A stretch of 13,733 nucleotides of DNA from JAYEHK01 sp034659475 (GCA_034659475.1 JAYEHK010000112.1:1-13733); one strand, 5' to 3'; shown: positions 1 to 8,034, numbered from the stretch's first letter. Numbers and translations: made by a program. Notes: a model not told the origin generated them from the sequence alone.

Positions 1-139
1 AGTTTATTGGTCGCTTTTCCAGTATCCCGTTTAGGGATTTAAGTGCATCATGCACTGATCTTCCTGGCCGGAATCCATATGAGAACCCTAGGAAGTCTTG
101 CTCGTAGATGGCATTGAGTATGTCTGCTTGCCCCTCTCC
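1..139 (-). pseudogene. Group II intron reverse transcriptase/maturase fragment (5'-truncated, runs off window edge)
   Basis: Read on the minus strand, codons from about position 127 down to 2 give a peptide that starts ADILNAIYEQDFLGF and continues SYGFRPGRSVHDALKSL. This is the reverse transcriptase block around the SYGFRPGRS motif of group II intron-encoded (LtrA-type) proteins. The frame opens only at position 139, just after an in-frame TAG (140-142). The usual upstream RT blocks and the N-terminus are absent, and recognisable homology starts about 20 bp beyond the ylzJ stop codon. The piece is therefore a 5'-truncated remnant here, although its 3' part lies outside the window and may be long. 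No intron RNA domains I-III can lie between it and ylzJ because there is no room. It points in the same direction as the dap/rnj/ylzJ genes. Family assignment is by recognition of the motif; loss of function is inferred from the missing start. Confidence 0.8.
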
Positions 140-145
140 CTATTT

Positions 146-394
146 TCATTGGAGGTTGTATCCTGTTGGCATGGTGGGTTCCACTGGGAAATTCATCTCC
201 AGAACAGTACCTGGTTGAATTTGATCGTTCATATAGTCCATAGGGTCAGTGCTGATAACCTCTAGTACCCTTGCCTTGTTTTTATCCATCAGTTCAACAC
301 TCACAAAACCACCAGACCCAAGTCTTATCATTCTTTGCTGATTAGTATCAATTTCTTTAAACAAATCTAGTGGTTCATTCATATAGAATATCAC
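146..394 (-). CDS. ylzJ: YlzJ-like small protein
   Basis: This encodes 82 residues with a GTG start whose first four bases overlap the tepA stop (GTGA), so translation is probably coupled to tepA. The C-terminal half carries a stretch like VISTDPMDYMNDQIQPG, typical of the YlzJ-like family (STDPxDYxNxxxxPG). That family sits next to tepA in Bacillus and many spore-forming Clostridia. No signal peptide or membrane segment is visible. The biochemical function of the family is not known to me. Length and both ends look intact. Its downstream neighbour here is a reverse transcriptase fragment, not the spoIIIE/ftsK gene that follows ylzJ in Bacillus. Identification rests on the motif plus position behind tepA. 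Confidence 0.82.
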   Translation of the reverse strand: MIFYMNEPLDLFKEIDTNQQRMIRLGSGGFVSVELMDKNKARVLEVISTDPMDYMNDQIQPGTVLEMNFPVEPTMPTGYNLQ

Positions 395-1086
395 TGTAAA
401 ACACCACCAGTCTCTTTTAACTCATGAAGTTTTGCAATGGCTTCATGCAAGCCTCCAGTCGAATCAATCAGCCCACAATCGACTGCATCTTTGCCTACTA
501 ATACTGTGCCAATGTCACGCGCCAGGTCACCTGTCCTGAACATTAATTCCCGAAATTTTTCTTCCGTAATTCCAGAATGCTGAATGACAAATTTTACGAC
601 CCGATCCTGCATCTTATCCAAATATTCATATGTCTGTGGAACACCAATCACCAAACCGGTCAAACGAATCGGATGAATAGTCATCGTAGCAGTAGAAGCG
701 ATTATTGAATAATCAGCGCTCACAGCAATGCTGGATCCAATTGAATGACCTCCTCCCAGAACAATCGACACTGTTGGTTTAGACATCGTTGAGATCATTT
801 CTGCCAGGGCCAAACCAGCTTCAACATCTCCACCTACTGTATTCAATACAATGAGCAGCCCTTTGATCTGCGGATTCTCTTCTACAGCAATGAGTTGGGG
901 AATAACATGTTCATATTTAGTCGTTTTGTTCTGTGGCGGCAACACGATATGACCTTCTACCTGTCCGACAATATTTAAACAATGTATATCGCTTTTAAAA
1001 ACCGGGATATCGATTTGTCCAAATTCCTTAATGTTTTCCGCGGCTGGGTTAGATTTGCTTTCGTTTTCTTCGTATTGTTCAGACAA
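391..1086 (-). CDS. tepA: ClpP-like serine protease, TepA family (translocation-enhancing protein)
   Basis: The product is a ClpP/crotonase-fold serine peptidase of the TepA (YmfB) type, a cytoplasmic protein described in Bacillus as enhancing protein translocation and degrading spore proteins. An LNTVGGDVEAG segment is followed by GGGHSIGSSIAVSADYS, which holds the nucleophile serine of the GHSIG motif (about residue 115). MTIHPIRLTGLVIG follows and contains the active-site-type histidine (about residue 138), then the IGVPQTYEYLDKMQ helix. I place the start at the TTG at 1086 because AAAGGAGA lies 6-7 bases upstream. The frame also has a TTG at 1104, but that start would put the ribosome binding site inside the gene. 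Length, about 231 residues, is close to the family norm. A terminator separates it from the RNase J gene, so it depends on read-through or on a promoter I cannot see. Confidence 0.88.
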   Translation of the reverse strand: MSEQYEENESKSNPAAENIKEFGQIDIPVFKSDIHCLNIVGQVEGHIVLPPQNKTTKYEHVIPQLIAVEENPQIKGLLIVLNTVGGDVEAGLALAEMISTMSKPTVSIVLGGGHSIGSSIAVSADYSIIASTATMTIHPIRLTGLVIGVPQTYEYLDKMQDRVVKFVIQHSGITEEKFRELMFRTGDLARDIGTVLVGKDAVDCGLIDSTGGLHEAIAKLHELKETGGVLQ

Positions 1087-1158
1087 ATTAGTATCTCCTT
1101 TCAAGCATTTTTCTTAGATTGACCCCTTGAGCCTGAATTCATACACGGATTGCTAATT

Positions 1159-1195
1159 AAAAAAGCCATCCTGCACAAATCATGCAAGATGGCTT
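1159..1195 (-). terminator. Rho-independent terminator behind the RNase J gene
   Basis: Arms AAGCCATC-C-TGCA and TGCA-A-GATGGCTT form a 13-bp stem with one mismatch and a loop of about 7 bases. On the minus strand it is followed by TTTTTTAATT. It starts about 20 bp past the RNase J stop, upstream of tepA. Confidence 0.8.
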
Positions 1196-1216
1196 CTTTA
1201 TTTGCAATATTTAAAT

Positions 1217-2878
1217 CTAAACTTCCATAATAATTGGCAGGATCATCGGACGTCTCCCTGTTTTTTCATAGAGATGTTTGCCCAATTTATCGCGAATCTG
1301 CGATTTTATGACAGCCCATTCTGTGATATTGTTCTTAGCACAAACATCCAGGGCTTCTTTTACTTTCTTTTTTGCATTATCAATGAGTTGCTCCGACTCT
1401 CTGACGTAAACAAACCCACGGGTTACAATATCTGGTCCGGCAACAACCGTTCCGCTTTCTTTTTGTATGGTAACAACCACAATCATAATCCCATCTTGTG
1501 AAAGCTGTTTTCGATCACGCAGAACAATGTTACCAACATCACCAACGCCAAGACCATCAACCAGAATCTTACCTGCAGTTACTTTCCCGCTTATACTGGC
1601 TTTTTTCTTTCCTACGTCTATAATCTGACCATTTTCTGCCACGAAAATTCTTGATTTAGGTATCCCAAGACTTTCTGCTAATTTTGCATGCTTCATCAGG
1701 TGCCTGTATTCCCCATGAACTGGAACGAAATACCGCGGTTTAATCAAGTTCAATAGGATTTTCAATTCCTCCTGTGAAGCGTGTCCTGAGACATGAACAC
1801 CCATCCCTCTTTCATAGATAACCTCTGCTCCCTGCTTAAATAACAGGTCAACTGTTTTCGCAACCAACTTTTCATTACCAGGAATGGGGGTTGCAGAAAT
1901 AATCACTGTATCTCCAGGTTGAATCGATACCCAACGATGATCAGCAGTTGCCATGCGGGTTAAAGCTGACATCGGTTCTCCCTGTGATCCTGTTGTAACG
2001 ATTACAAGCTTTTCTGGAGGATAATTATTCAATTCCTCCATTTCAATCAGAAGACCATCAGGAATATTCATGTAGCCGAGTTGACTGGATATTTTTACAT
2101 TGTTAATCATACTACGACCTACTACAGCCACTTTTCTCCCATATTTATAGGCATTATCAATGACCTGCTGAATACGGTGTATGTTGGAGGCAAAAGTTGT
2201 TACAATAATTCGGCCGTCACATTTTCCAAACAACTCATTAAAGGTATTCCCAACTACCTTTTCTGACATAGTAAAACCGACTTTATCAGCATTGGTGCTA
2301 TCCCCAAACATAACCAGTACACCTTTTTCACCGAGTTCAGCCATTTTTCTGAAATCGACAACCTGCCCATCAACAGGGGTCTGATCAAGCTTAATATCGC
2401 CAGTATGGAAAATGATCCCCAGTGGCGTATGAATAGCAATGCCCATCGCATCAGGAATACTGTGACTAACTCTGAAAAACTCTACTTCGAATGGACCAAG
2501 CTTAACAATATCTCTTGGTCGTACAACATTTAAGTTTACGTTGTTTAAATCATGATCCTTAAGTTTCCCTTCAACTATACCCAGGGTCAACTTACTGCCA
2601 TAAACCGGCGTATCAATTTCTTTTAAAACATACGGCAAGGCTCCAACATGGTCTTCATGACCGTGCGTTAAAAGAATTGCTTTTACCTTTTCCCTGTTTT
2701 CTATTAGATAGGTAATATCCGGAATCACGACATCTATTCCCAGTAACTCATCTTCTGGGAACATTAATCCTGCATCAATAACTACAATCGTATCCTGGTA
2801 TTTGATTGCCGTCATATTTTTGCCAATCTCCCCCAAACCGCCCAGGGGAATGATATTAATTCGTGCATCATCTGACAC
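1217..2878 (-). CDS. rnj: Ribonuclease J (metallo-beta-lactamase RNase)
   Basis: This encodes a 553-residue RNase J, a zinc-dependent 5'-3' exonuclease and endonuclease of RNA turnover and rRNA maturation. The length matches the family (about 555). The N-terminal metallo-beta-lactamase domain begins with RINIIPLGGLGEIGKN, and the metal-binding THGHEDH motif is at residues 71-77. Further metal ligands are in the HSIPDAMG and FHTGDIKLD segments. The beta-CASP insertion follows (GDSTNADKVGFT, then TTGSQGEP), and VHVSGHASQEEL and VPVHGEYRH close the active site. The C-terminal domain ends in RPMILPIIMEV. The GTG start is supported by AGGAGG seven bases upstream. Gene position corresponds to rnjB (ymfA) in Bacillus, between dapA and tepA. 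With only this paralogue in view I cannot say whether it is J1 or J2. Confidence 0.93.
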   Translation of the reverse strand: MSDDARINIIPLGGLGEIGKNMTAIKYQDTIVVIDAGLMFPEDELLGIDVVIPDITYLIENREKVKAILLTHGHEDHVGALPYVLKEIDTPVYGSKLTLGIVEGKLKDHDLNNVNLNVVRPRDIVKLGPFEVEFFRVSHSIPDAMGIAIHTPLGIIFHTGDIKLDQTPVDGQVVDFRKMAELGEKGVLVMFGDSTNADKVGFTMSEKVVGNTFNELFGKCDGRIIVTTFASNIHRIQQVIDNAYKYGRKVAVVGRSMINNVKISSQLGYMNIPDGLLIEMEELNNYPPEKLVIVTTGSQGEPMSALTRMATADHRWVSIQPGDTVIISATPIPGNEKLVAKTVDLLFKQGAEVIYERGMGVHVSGHASQEELKILLNLIKPRYFVPVHGEYRHLMKHAKLAESLGIPKSRIFVAENGQIIDVGKKKASISGKVTAGKILVDGLGVGDVGNIVLRDRKQLSQDGIMIVVVTIQKESGTVVAGPDIVTRGFVYVRESEQLIDNAKKKVKEALDVCAKNNITEWAVIKSQIRDKLGKHLYEKTGRRPMILPIIMEV

Positions 2879-2956
2879 TCAAACACCTCCTTTTAGATTA
2901 TTCAATTTTCTGAAAGATTACATTCTTAGTATCAATCCGAACAATCCGCTTGGCTT

Positions 2957-2985
2957 ATTATAGCCGAAATACATAGTTCGTACAA
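2957..2985 (-). promoter_or_regulatory. Sigma-A promoter for the RNase J gene
   Basis: On the minus strand TTGTAC (-35, 2980-2985) is separated by 17 bases from a perfect TATAAT (-10, 2957-2962). It lies about 80 bp upstream of the GTG start and downstream of the dapA terminator, so the RNase J gene starts a new transcription unit with a 5' leader of roughly 70 bases. Confidence 0.65.
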
Positions 2986-3021
2986 CTTTATTAAGTATGA
3001 ATATTGTTCTTTTCATTGCAG

Positions 3022-3062
3022 AAAATAACAAAAAAGGTCCAGTGGACCTTTTTTGTTATTTT
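3022..3062. terminator. 41-bp perfect palindrome acting as terminator of the dap operon
   Basis: Two 20-base arms, 3022-3041 and 3043-3062, are exact inverted repeats around a single base. The GC core is GGTCC-AGT-GGACC, and the outer parts are A-runs paired with T-runs. It lies about 30 bp behind the dapA stop. Because both flanks supply a U-tract, it can terminate transcription in either direction. Confidence 0.85.
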
Positions 3063-3093
3063 TTATAAATATTTTTCAACATCTTATTCCTCA

Positions 3094-3966
3094 TTATTTA
3101 TTAGTAGGCAGAAGATCTTTAACAATTTTTCTCTCGTGTTCCTCTAAACATGTTAAAGGAAGCCTTAAAGGTCCCACCTTCATTCCCATCATATTGAGAG
3201 CCTCTTTTACCGGAACTGGATTCGTTGTTATAAATAGCCCTCTAAGTATTGGATAGATGTCGTTGTGTATCCTTCTGGCTTCTTCACATTGACCGTTTTC
3301 AAAACAGCTGATCATCTGCTTAATCTGCAGACCTACGATATGTGATGCAACACTTACCACCCCTTTAGCTCCCAGAGCCATCATCGGAAGTGTGAGGGAA
3401 TCATCCCCAGCCAATACGGTGAAAGAAGACGGCAATATGTTTTTGAGTTCTGTCATTTGATTCATGCTCCCACTTGCTTCCTTCAAGGCTACAATATTTT
3501 CAATCTTCGCAAGCCTGGCAACGGTTGCAGGAAAAAGATTTGCACTTGTTCTGGAGGGAACATTATAGAGCATAACAGGCAGAGATGTTGCCTCTGCAAT
3601 CTTTTTGAAATGCTGATAAAGCCCCTCCTGGGACGGCCTATTATAGTAAGGAGTTACAAGCATAATACCGTAGACTCCTGTTTTTTCTGCCTCTTGGCAT
3701 AGTTCAATAGAAGCCTGTGTATCATAGGAACCAACGCCTGCCCACACCTGCGTTTTCTCACCAACTCTTCTGGTAATGATTTGAAATAATTGCAACTTTT
3801 CTTCTGGGCGCAGAGTCGGCGATTCTCCAGTCGTTCCACAAACGACCAGGCCTTCACTGCCATTTTCCAAAAGATATTCCGCAAGCTCTCCTGCTTTATC
3901 ATAATTCACCTCAAGGTCCTCACAAAATGGAGTAACCATGGCTGTCATTAACCTGGCTACCGTCAC
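3094..3966 (-). CDS. dapA: 4-hydroxy-tetrahydrodipicolinate synthase
   Basis: DapA condenses pyruvate with aspartate semialdehyde to give hydroxytetrahydrodipicolinate, the common precursor of lysine, peptidoglycan diaminopimelate and dipicolinate. The 290-residue TIM-barrel protein has the usual length. It shows GTTGESPTL (44-52), the TPYYNRPSQEG segment (105-115), catalytic Tyr134 in YNVPSRT and the Schiff-base Lys162 in VALKEASG. The GTG start at 3966 has AAAGGAGGG seven bases upstream; an ATG at codon 7 is poorly placed. It is the last gene of the asd-dapG-dapA run, 16 bp behind dapG, and is followed by a strong palindromic terminator. All active-site positions I can check are intact. Confidence 0.95.
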   Translation of the reverse strand: MTVARLMTAMVTPFCEDLEVNYDKAGELAEYLLENGSEGLVVCGTTGESPTLRPEEKLQLFQIITRRVGEKTQVWAGVGSYDTQASIELCQEAEKTGVYGIMLVTPYYNRPSQEGLYQHFKKIAEATSLPVMLYNVPSRTSANLFPATVARLAKIENIVALKEASGSMNQMTELKNILPSSFTVLAGDDSLTLPMMALGAKGVVSVASHIVGLQIKQMISCFENGQCEEARRIHNDIYPILRGLFITTNPVPVKEALNMMGMKVGPLRLPLTCLEEHERKIVKDLLPTNK

Positions 3967-3982
3967 AATTTCTCCCTCCTTT

Positions 3983-5212
3983 TTACCTTGTACCTAATTC
4001 GAATTTATCGTGGAGTGCTTTTACTGCATTCTCCATATGTTCCTTTTTCACCAGACACCATATATTTGTATAGGAATCTCCAGACTGGAGAATAGGGATG
4101 TCATTATCCAACAATGCTTCTACAACCTTCGACATTACCCCAGGTATTCCTGTCATCGCGGCTCCAACAATCGCTACCTTGGCACAATCAGCCTCCAACA
4201 GCGGATGGATATCAATGGTGTCAAGGACTTCAATGGCCTTAGATGCATCTTCGTTGGAAACAGTAAACATTAACGCCTGTGGTTGAACCGTAATAAAATC
4301 TACACTAACGTCAGCAAGTGCCAGAGATTTGAACACCTTTAATTCAATACCTCTTGATTCCTCATTGCGCTCCGTAATCACTCTGATCTGCGCTAGATTA
4401 GAGGTGTGAGTAATCCCCGTTATGAGACGATCACTAATGATGCGAACCGGTTCATCCAAATGGTTTTCATAATTGGCAACCATTGTTCCACATGAATCGG
4501 AAAAAGTGCTTTTCACTCGAAGCGGAATTCCTTTTTGCATAGCAATCTCAATTGCTCTAGGATGAACAACTTTTGCTCCCTCTCGGGCCAGTTGACAAAT
4601 TTCATTATAGGTAATAGCATCCAATAAACGAGCGTCTTTTACGATTCGAGGATCCGCTGTCATCACGCCATCCACATCTGTGAAAATATCTATATAATCT
4701 GCATTAAGCGCTACCCCTAACGCAGCCGCTGTCGTATCGCTTCCACCTCTGCCAAGGGTAGTTAGTTCACCATTTTCCGATACCCCCTGGAAACCAGCAA
4801 CAACCGCTACAAAACCTTCTTTTAGTGTATCTGTAAGTCGTTTTGGATTAATATATCGAATATGTGAATTACCAAAATTTCCGTCTGTCGTGATTCCAGC
4901 CTGTTCACCCGTAAAAAATTTTGCCTGTATGCCATTGGCACTGAGCTGATTCGAAAGAACCACCCCCGAAATCACTTCACCACAGGACATAATTAAATCC
5001 AGTTCTTCCGGTGCCGGATATGAATTTATCTCTTTAACCATGTTGACAAACGTATCAGTGGCATAAGCATCATCTTTTCGCCCCATTGCCGATACGACAA
5101 CCACGACCCCATAACCATCCTGAATACTCCGGGCAACAATATCACAAACCCGGGACCTGGAACTAGCCTTCGCCAACGAGGTTCCACCAAACTTTTGAAC
5201 AAGTATTTTCAC
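3983..5212 (-). CDS. dapG: Aspartokinase (DapG type)
   Basis: This enzyme phosphorylates L-aspartate, the first committed step of the aspartate family. The 409-residue protein starts with the kinase motif KFGGTSLA (7-14). It carries TTLGRGGSDTTA (151-162) and FTDVDGVMTADPR (177-189), and ends with two regulatory ACT domains at about 270-345 and 346-405. The second ACT domain has AIVGAAMTGIPGVMSK followed by SGDSYTNIWCLV. That pattern and the position between asd and dapA match Bacillus DapG, the diaminopimelate-sensitive isozyme; the effector here is inferred from family and context. The GTG start at 5212 has GGAAGGTG upstream. The gene begins 13 bp behind asd, so both are surely co-transcribed. 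Confidence 0.94.
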   Translation of the reverse strand: MKILVQKFGGTSLAKASSRSRVCDIVARSIQDGYGVVVVVSAMGRKDDAYATDTFVNMVKEINSYPAPEELDLIMSCGEVISGVVLSNQLSANGIQAKFFTGEQAGITTDGNFGNSHIRYINPKRLTDTLKEGFVAVVAGFQGVSENGELTTLGRGGSDTTAAALGVALNADYIDIFTDVDGVMTADPRIVKDARLLDAITYNEICQLAREGAKVVHPRAIEIAMQKGIPLRVKSTFSDSCGTMVANYENHLDEPVRIISDRLITGITHTSNLAQIRVITERNEESRGIELKVFKSLALADVSVDFITVQPQALMFTVSNEDASKAIEVLDTIDIHPLLEADCAKVAIVGAAMTGIPGVMSKVVEALLDNDIPILQSGDSYTNIWCLVKKEHMENAVKALHDKFELGTR

Positions 5213-5225
5213 CTGTTACACCTTC

Positions 5226-6242
5226 CTAATAAAGGTTATTCAACGCAACAATCTCTGCAATCTGTATTGCATTCGTGGCTGCGCCCTTTCTAATTTGATC
5301 AGCTGCAACCCATATGGCCAATCCATTTTCGATAGAAATATCTTTTCTGATTCTTCCTACAAATACCTCATCTTTATCCGATGTATACAAAGGCATTGGG
5401 TAAACTTTATTGGCAGGATCATCCTCCACGACAATACCCGGAGCAGAACATAAAATATTTCTCGCTTCCTCGGCACTAAGTGGTCTTTCGGTTTCAATAT
5501 TAATAGATTCGGAATGACTCCTAAATACCGGAACGCGAACCGCCGTTGGTGCAATTTTTAGTTCAGCATCATGCAAAATTTTACGTGTTTCCCACACCAT
5601 TTTCATTTCTTCTCGCGTATAATCCTCTTCCACAAAGATATCAATATGGGGAATTACATTAAACGGAATCGGATATTGGAAAACCTCCGGTTCCAACAAA
5701 TTTCCTTCTAATGCCTGTTGACTGTGAACGTGCAATTCATCAAGTCCAGCTTTTCCAGCACCAGATACAGCCTGGTATGTAGACACCACAACACGCTTGA
5801 TTCCAGCCGCCCTGTATATAGGGTTTATCGCTACCACCATGATAATGGTTGAGCAATTTGGATTTGCAATAATGCCATGGTGATTTTTAATATCTTCCGC
5901 ATTTACTTCCGGTACAACTAATGGCACATCTGACTGCAGCCGGAACGCATAACTGTTATCTATAACCAAACAATTGTTTTTTACCGCTTGAGGCGCCAGC
6001 ATCTTACTTACTTCGTTCCCCACTGCAAACAAAGCCACATCTGACTGTTTAAATGCCTCTTCACTGGCCCCCTGCACGGTGATCAATTCTCCTCTAAAAG
6101 AAACCTTTGTCCCTGCTTCCCTGGGATCAGCCAGACAGATCAGTTTCTCAACATTTACATTACGTTCTTCCAGAACCTTCAACATTTCCTGACCTACTGC
6201 ACCTGTTGCCCCTACAATTGCTAACTTCATACCCTGTGCCAA
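5226..6242 (-). CDS. asd: Aspartate-semialdehyde dehydrogenase
   Basis: Asd reduces aspartyl phosphate to aspartate semialdehyde with NADPH. GATGAVGQEM near the N-terminus is the dinucleotide-binding loop. NPNCST contains the catalytic cysteine (about residue 130), STYQAVSGAGKAG follows, and VRVPVFRSHSE holds the active-site arginine and histidine. Two in-frame TTG codons compete as the start. The one at 6248 lies only 3 bases behind AGGAGG, while the one at 6242 lies 9 bases behind it, so I prefer 6242 (338 residues). An ATG at 6230 is too far away. The gene follows dpaB after 82 bp, room enough for an extra promoter, and precedes dapG closely. Confidence 0.93.
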   Translation of the reverse strand: MAQGMKLAIVGATGAVGQEMLKVLEERNVNVEKLICLADPREAGTKVSFRGELITVQGASEEAFKQSDVALFAVGNEVSKMLAPQAVKNNCLVIDNSYAFRLQSDVPLVVPEVNAEDIKNHHGIIANPNCSTIIMVVAINPIYRAAGIKRVVVSTYQAVSGAGKAGLDELHVHSQQALEGNLLEPEVFQYPIPFNVIPHIDIFVEEDYTREEMKMVWETRKILHDAELKIAPTAVRVPVFRSHSESINIETERPLSAEEARNILCSAPGIVVEDDPANKVYPMPLYTSDKDEVFVGRIRKDISIENGLAIWVAADQIRKGAATNAIQIAEIVALNNLY

Positions 6243-6266
6243 AACCAATTACCTCCTGATCGCATA

Positions 6267-6295
6267 TTTATACAAACACTTGTTAAATGTTTTAA
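6267..6295 (-). promoter_or_regulatory. Possible weak promoter before asd
   Basis: On the minus strand TTAAAA (6290-6295) and TATAAA (6267-6272) are 17 bases apart in the 82-bp gap between dpaB and asd. The -35 element is poor. An internal vegetative promoter makes sense because asd-dapG-dapA are needed during growth, whereas dpaAB are needed only in sporulation, but the sequence support is modest. Confidence 0.35.
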
Positions 6296-6330
6296 CTAGT
6301 ATTTTAGCACAATGGTTTCTTCATCCACAA

Positions 6331-6930
6331 TTATTTTACCGATCCAAGTACCAACGGTTGTATTTGTTTACCCTGTAACGCACAAATCGCTGTTTCAACA
6401 ACCATTCTCAGGCTTGCAACCATAGAAGTAGATTTCCCATACGGATCATCCTGAGCAAAAGGAACAAAGAAAATGTTTTTCATATTTAGTAAAGCACCAA
6501 TGTTTTGTGCATTTACCCCCAGCGCATCGTTAGAGGAAATCGCAATAATAACAGGCCTTTGATTTCTCAGTTGAGCTTTTATCGCCATTAACGCAGGTGT
6601 ATCTGCGATACCATTGGCCATCTTAGCAATGGTATTGCCTGTTGCAGGCATTACAATCACAACATCCAGCATTTTTTTTGGTCCGATGGGTTCTGCCCCA
6701 ACAATGGTATTGATAATGGGTTGACTGGTTACATTGTTCAGATATTCTTTCACCTCATTAACCTCATAAAATCGATTATCTGTTTCATTGACTGTATAAG
6801 AAAGAATAGGGTAAATCTCTGCTCCTTCTGCGATTAACTTATTTATTTGCGGCAACACATCACCAATCGTACAATGGCTTCCCGTTAGTACAACCCCAAT
6901 ACGAACCCCTTTTAACCGGGTTTGCTGCAC
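6331..6930 (-). CDS. dpaB: Dipicolinate synthase subunit B (flavoprotein-like)
   Basis: DpaB (SpoVFB) is the second subunit of dipicolinate synthase, which makes the spore-core chelator dipicolinic acid in the mother cell. The 199-residue product has the flavoprotein (flavodoxin-like) fold. It has RIGVVLTGSHCTIGDVLPQI at the N-terminus, then VVIVMPATGNTIAKMANGIA in the middle and PVIIAISSNDALGVNAQNIG later, as in the SpoVFB family. The GTG start at 6930 is preceded by GGGGAGGTG seven bases upstream. It lies 20 bp behind dpaA, consistent with a bicistronic unit. No membrane segment or signal peptide is apparent. Length fits the Bacillus protein (about 200). Confidence 0.95.
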   Translation of the reverse strand: MQQTRLKGVRIGVVLTGSHCTIGDVLPQINKLIAEGAEIYPILSYTVNETDNRFYEVNEVKEYLNNVTSQPIINTIVGAEPIGPKKMLDVVIVMPATGNTIAKMANGIADTPALMAIKAQLRNQRPVIIAISSNDALGVNAQNIGALLNMKNIFFVPFAQDDPYGKSTSMVASLRMVVETAICALQGKQIQPLVLGSVK

Positions 6931-6950
6931 TCGATGACACCTCCCCTTTT

Positions 6951-7865
6951 TTAACCCGACAAAACTTTAACATCCATCTTCGATAATTCTCTAATAATTA
7001 GCTTTGGTATTACGTCGGCCAGAATTTTTCCCGCCGATACTGGGGCTACTTTGCCAGGAAGTCCAGGCGCAAGGATAGCCTTCAATCCAAACGCATTTGC
7101 GGCTTCAAAATCTGTACCTCCAGGCTGTGTGGCCAAGTCAATAATCAACACCTCGGGATTGGCATATTTTAAAATGTTCCGATCTAACACCATATGTGGA
7201 ACGGTATTAAATACAATATCAGTTTTATTCATTATGTCATGCAAATCAGCATATCCTGCGCAGGAACAACCCAGTTCAAAAGCTCTGGCTAGTTGACCAT
7301 CGTTTCGAGCCACTACGGTAACATTAGAACCAATTCCCCGCAGCATTCTTCCAAGGCTTACTCCCACTCTGCCAAACCCGATAACACATGTCTGACTTCC
7401 ATGAATTGTGATCGGTGTCTCCTCCATGGCAATCTGTATAGCTCCTTCAGCAGTTGGAATAGAATTTAAAATAGCAATTTCATCTAATTCTATGATTTCT
7501 AATAAATTAAGTTTGTGTTTTTTCACCCATTGATGAAGAAACAAACGAGCAGAACCGATAATAATTAGAGCATTCTGACTAACACTGGACAAATCTTCTT
7601 CTGTCAGCTTCAACTCCTGTTCAGTATAAACAGCTCGTATCACACCAGCTTCATTCGTTCCTGGCAATGGCATAATTAAGACTTCGGCGCCTTTACAAGC
7701 TTCACTCACTGTATTGGCAACAAATGCTCCATGCCCTATTTTGTCCCTGGGAAAACCTGCAACGACAACAGTTGCCCCCATTTTCACTAATTCTGTAACA
7801 AGGATAAGTTCTCTTTTATCACCACCCAGAACAGCAATTTTTATTCCTGAAAGAACAGAACTCAA
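6951..7865 (-). CDS. dpaA: Dipicolinate synthase subunit A (NAD(P)-binding)
   Basis: DpaA (SpoVFA) acts with DpaB to convert the DapA product to dipicolinate. The N-terminal domain opens with GIKIAVLGGDKRE. The LNSIPTAEGAIQIAMEETP segment precedes a Rossmann nucleotide-binding loop, CVIGFGRVGVSLGRMLRGIG, and the C-terminus holds APGLPGKVAPVSAGKI, all typical of the family. I choose the TTG at 7865 (304 residues) because AAGGGGGG lies six bases upstream and because family members begin shortly before the GIKIAV strand. The ATG at 7889 has no ribosome binding site, and its first codons would contain the Shine-Dalgarno. A sigma-K-like promoter lies about 50 bp upstream of this start. Confidence 0.94.
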   Translation of the reverse strand: MSSVLSGIKIAVLGGDKRELILVTELVKMGATVVVAGFPRDKIGHGAFVANTVSEACKGAEVLIMPLPGTNEAGVIRAVYTEQELKLTEEDLSSVSQNALIIIGSARLFLHQWVKKHKLNLLEIIELDEIAILNSIPTAEGAIQIAMEETPITIHGSQTCVIGFGRVGVSLGRMLRGIGSNVTVVARNDGQLARAFELGCSCAGYADLHDIMNKTDIVFNTVPHMVLDRNILKYANPEVLIIDLATQPGGTDFEAANAFGLKAILAPGLPGKVAPVSAGKILADVIPKLIIRELSKMDVKVLSG

Positions 7866-7912
7866 TACTAGCCCCCCTTCGGGTATCATAAATTCATGAC
7901 CACAGTTATTAG

Positions 7913-7940
7913 TATTATATGTACTTCATTAATCTATGGT
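7913..7940 (-). promoter_or_regulatory. Sigma-K-like promoter for dpaAB
   Basis: On the minus strand ACC (7938-7940) is followed after 16 bases by CATATAATA (7913-7921). This fits the sigma-K pattern of AC, then 15-16 bases, then CATAnnnTA. The -35 region does not match sigma-A well, although TATAAT is contained in the -10. In Bacillus the spoVF operon is known to be transcribed by sigma-K in the mother cell, so the site agrees with expectation. Confidence 0.55.
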
Positions 7941-8005
7941 TACTATCCCAAACAATTTTACCTGAATAAAGAAAACTTGCCTTGGACAGAGCCACAGAAA
8001 TAGGA

Positions 8006-8034
8006 AAAGGACGCGAGCAGTACTCGCGTCCTTT
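8006..8034 (-). terminator. Rho-independent terminator behind dapB
   Basis: A perfect 12-bp stem (AAAGGACGCGAG with CTCGCGTCCTTT) encloses a 5-base loop. On the minus strand it is followed by a T-rich stretch broken by CC. It lies about 30 bp past the dapB stop and isolates dapB from dpaA. Confidence 0.8.

Noticed and set aside
1202..1501. 99-codon plus-strand frame
   Set aside because: It lies wholly antisense inside the RNase J gene, has no good ribosome binding site and its peptide resembles nothing.
6951..7889. dpaA starting at the ATG at 7889
   Set aside because: No ribosome binding site precedes it, and AAGGGGGG inside that frame serves the TTG at 7865, which also fits the family N-terminus.
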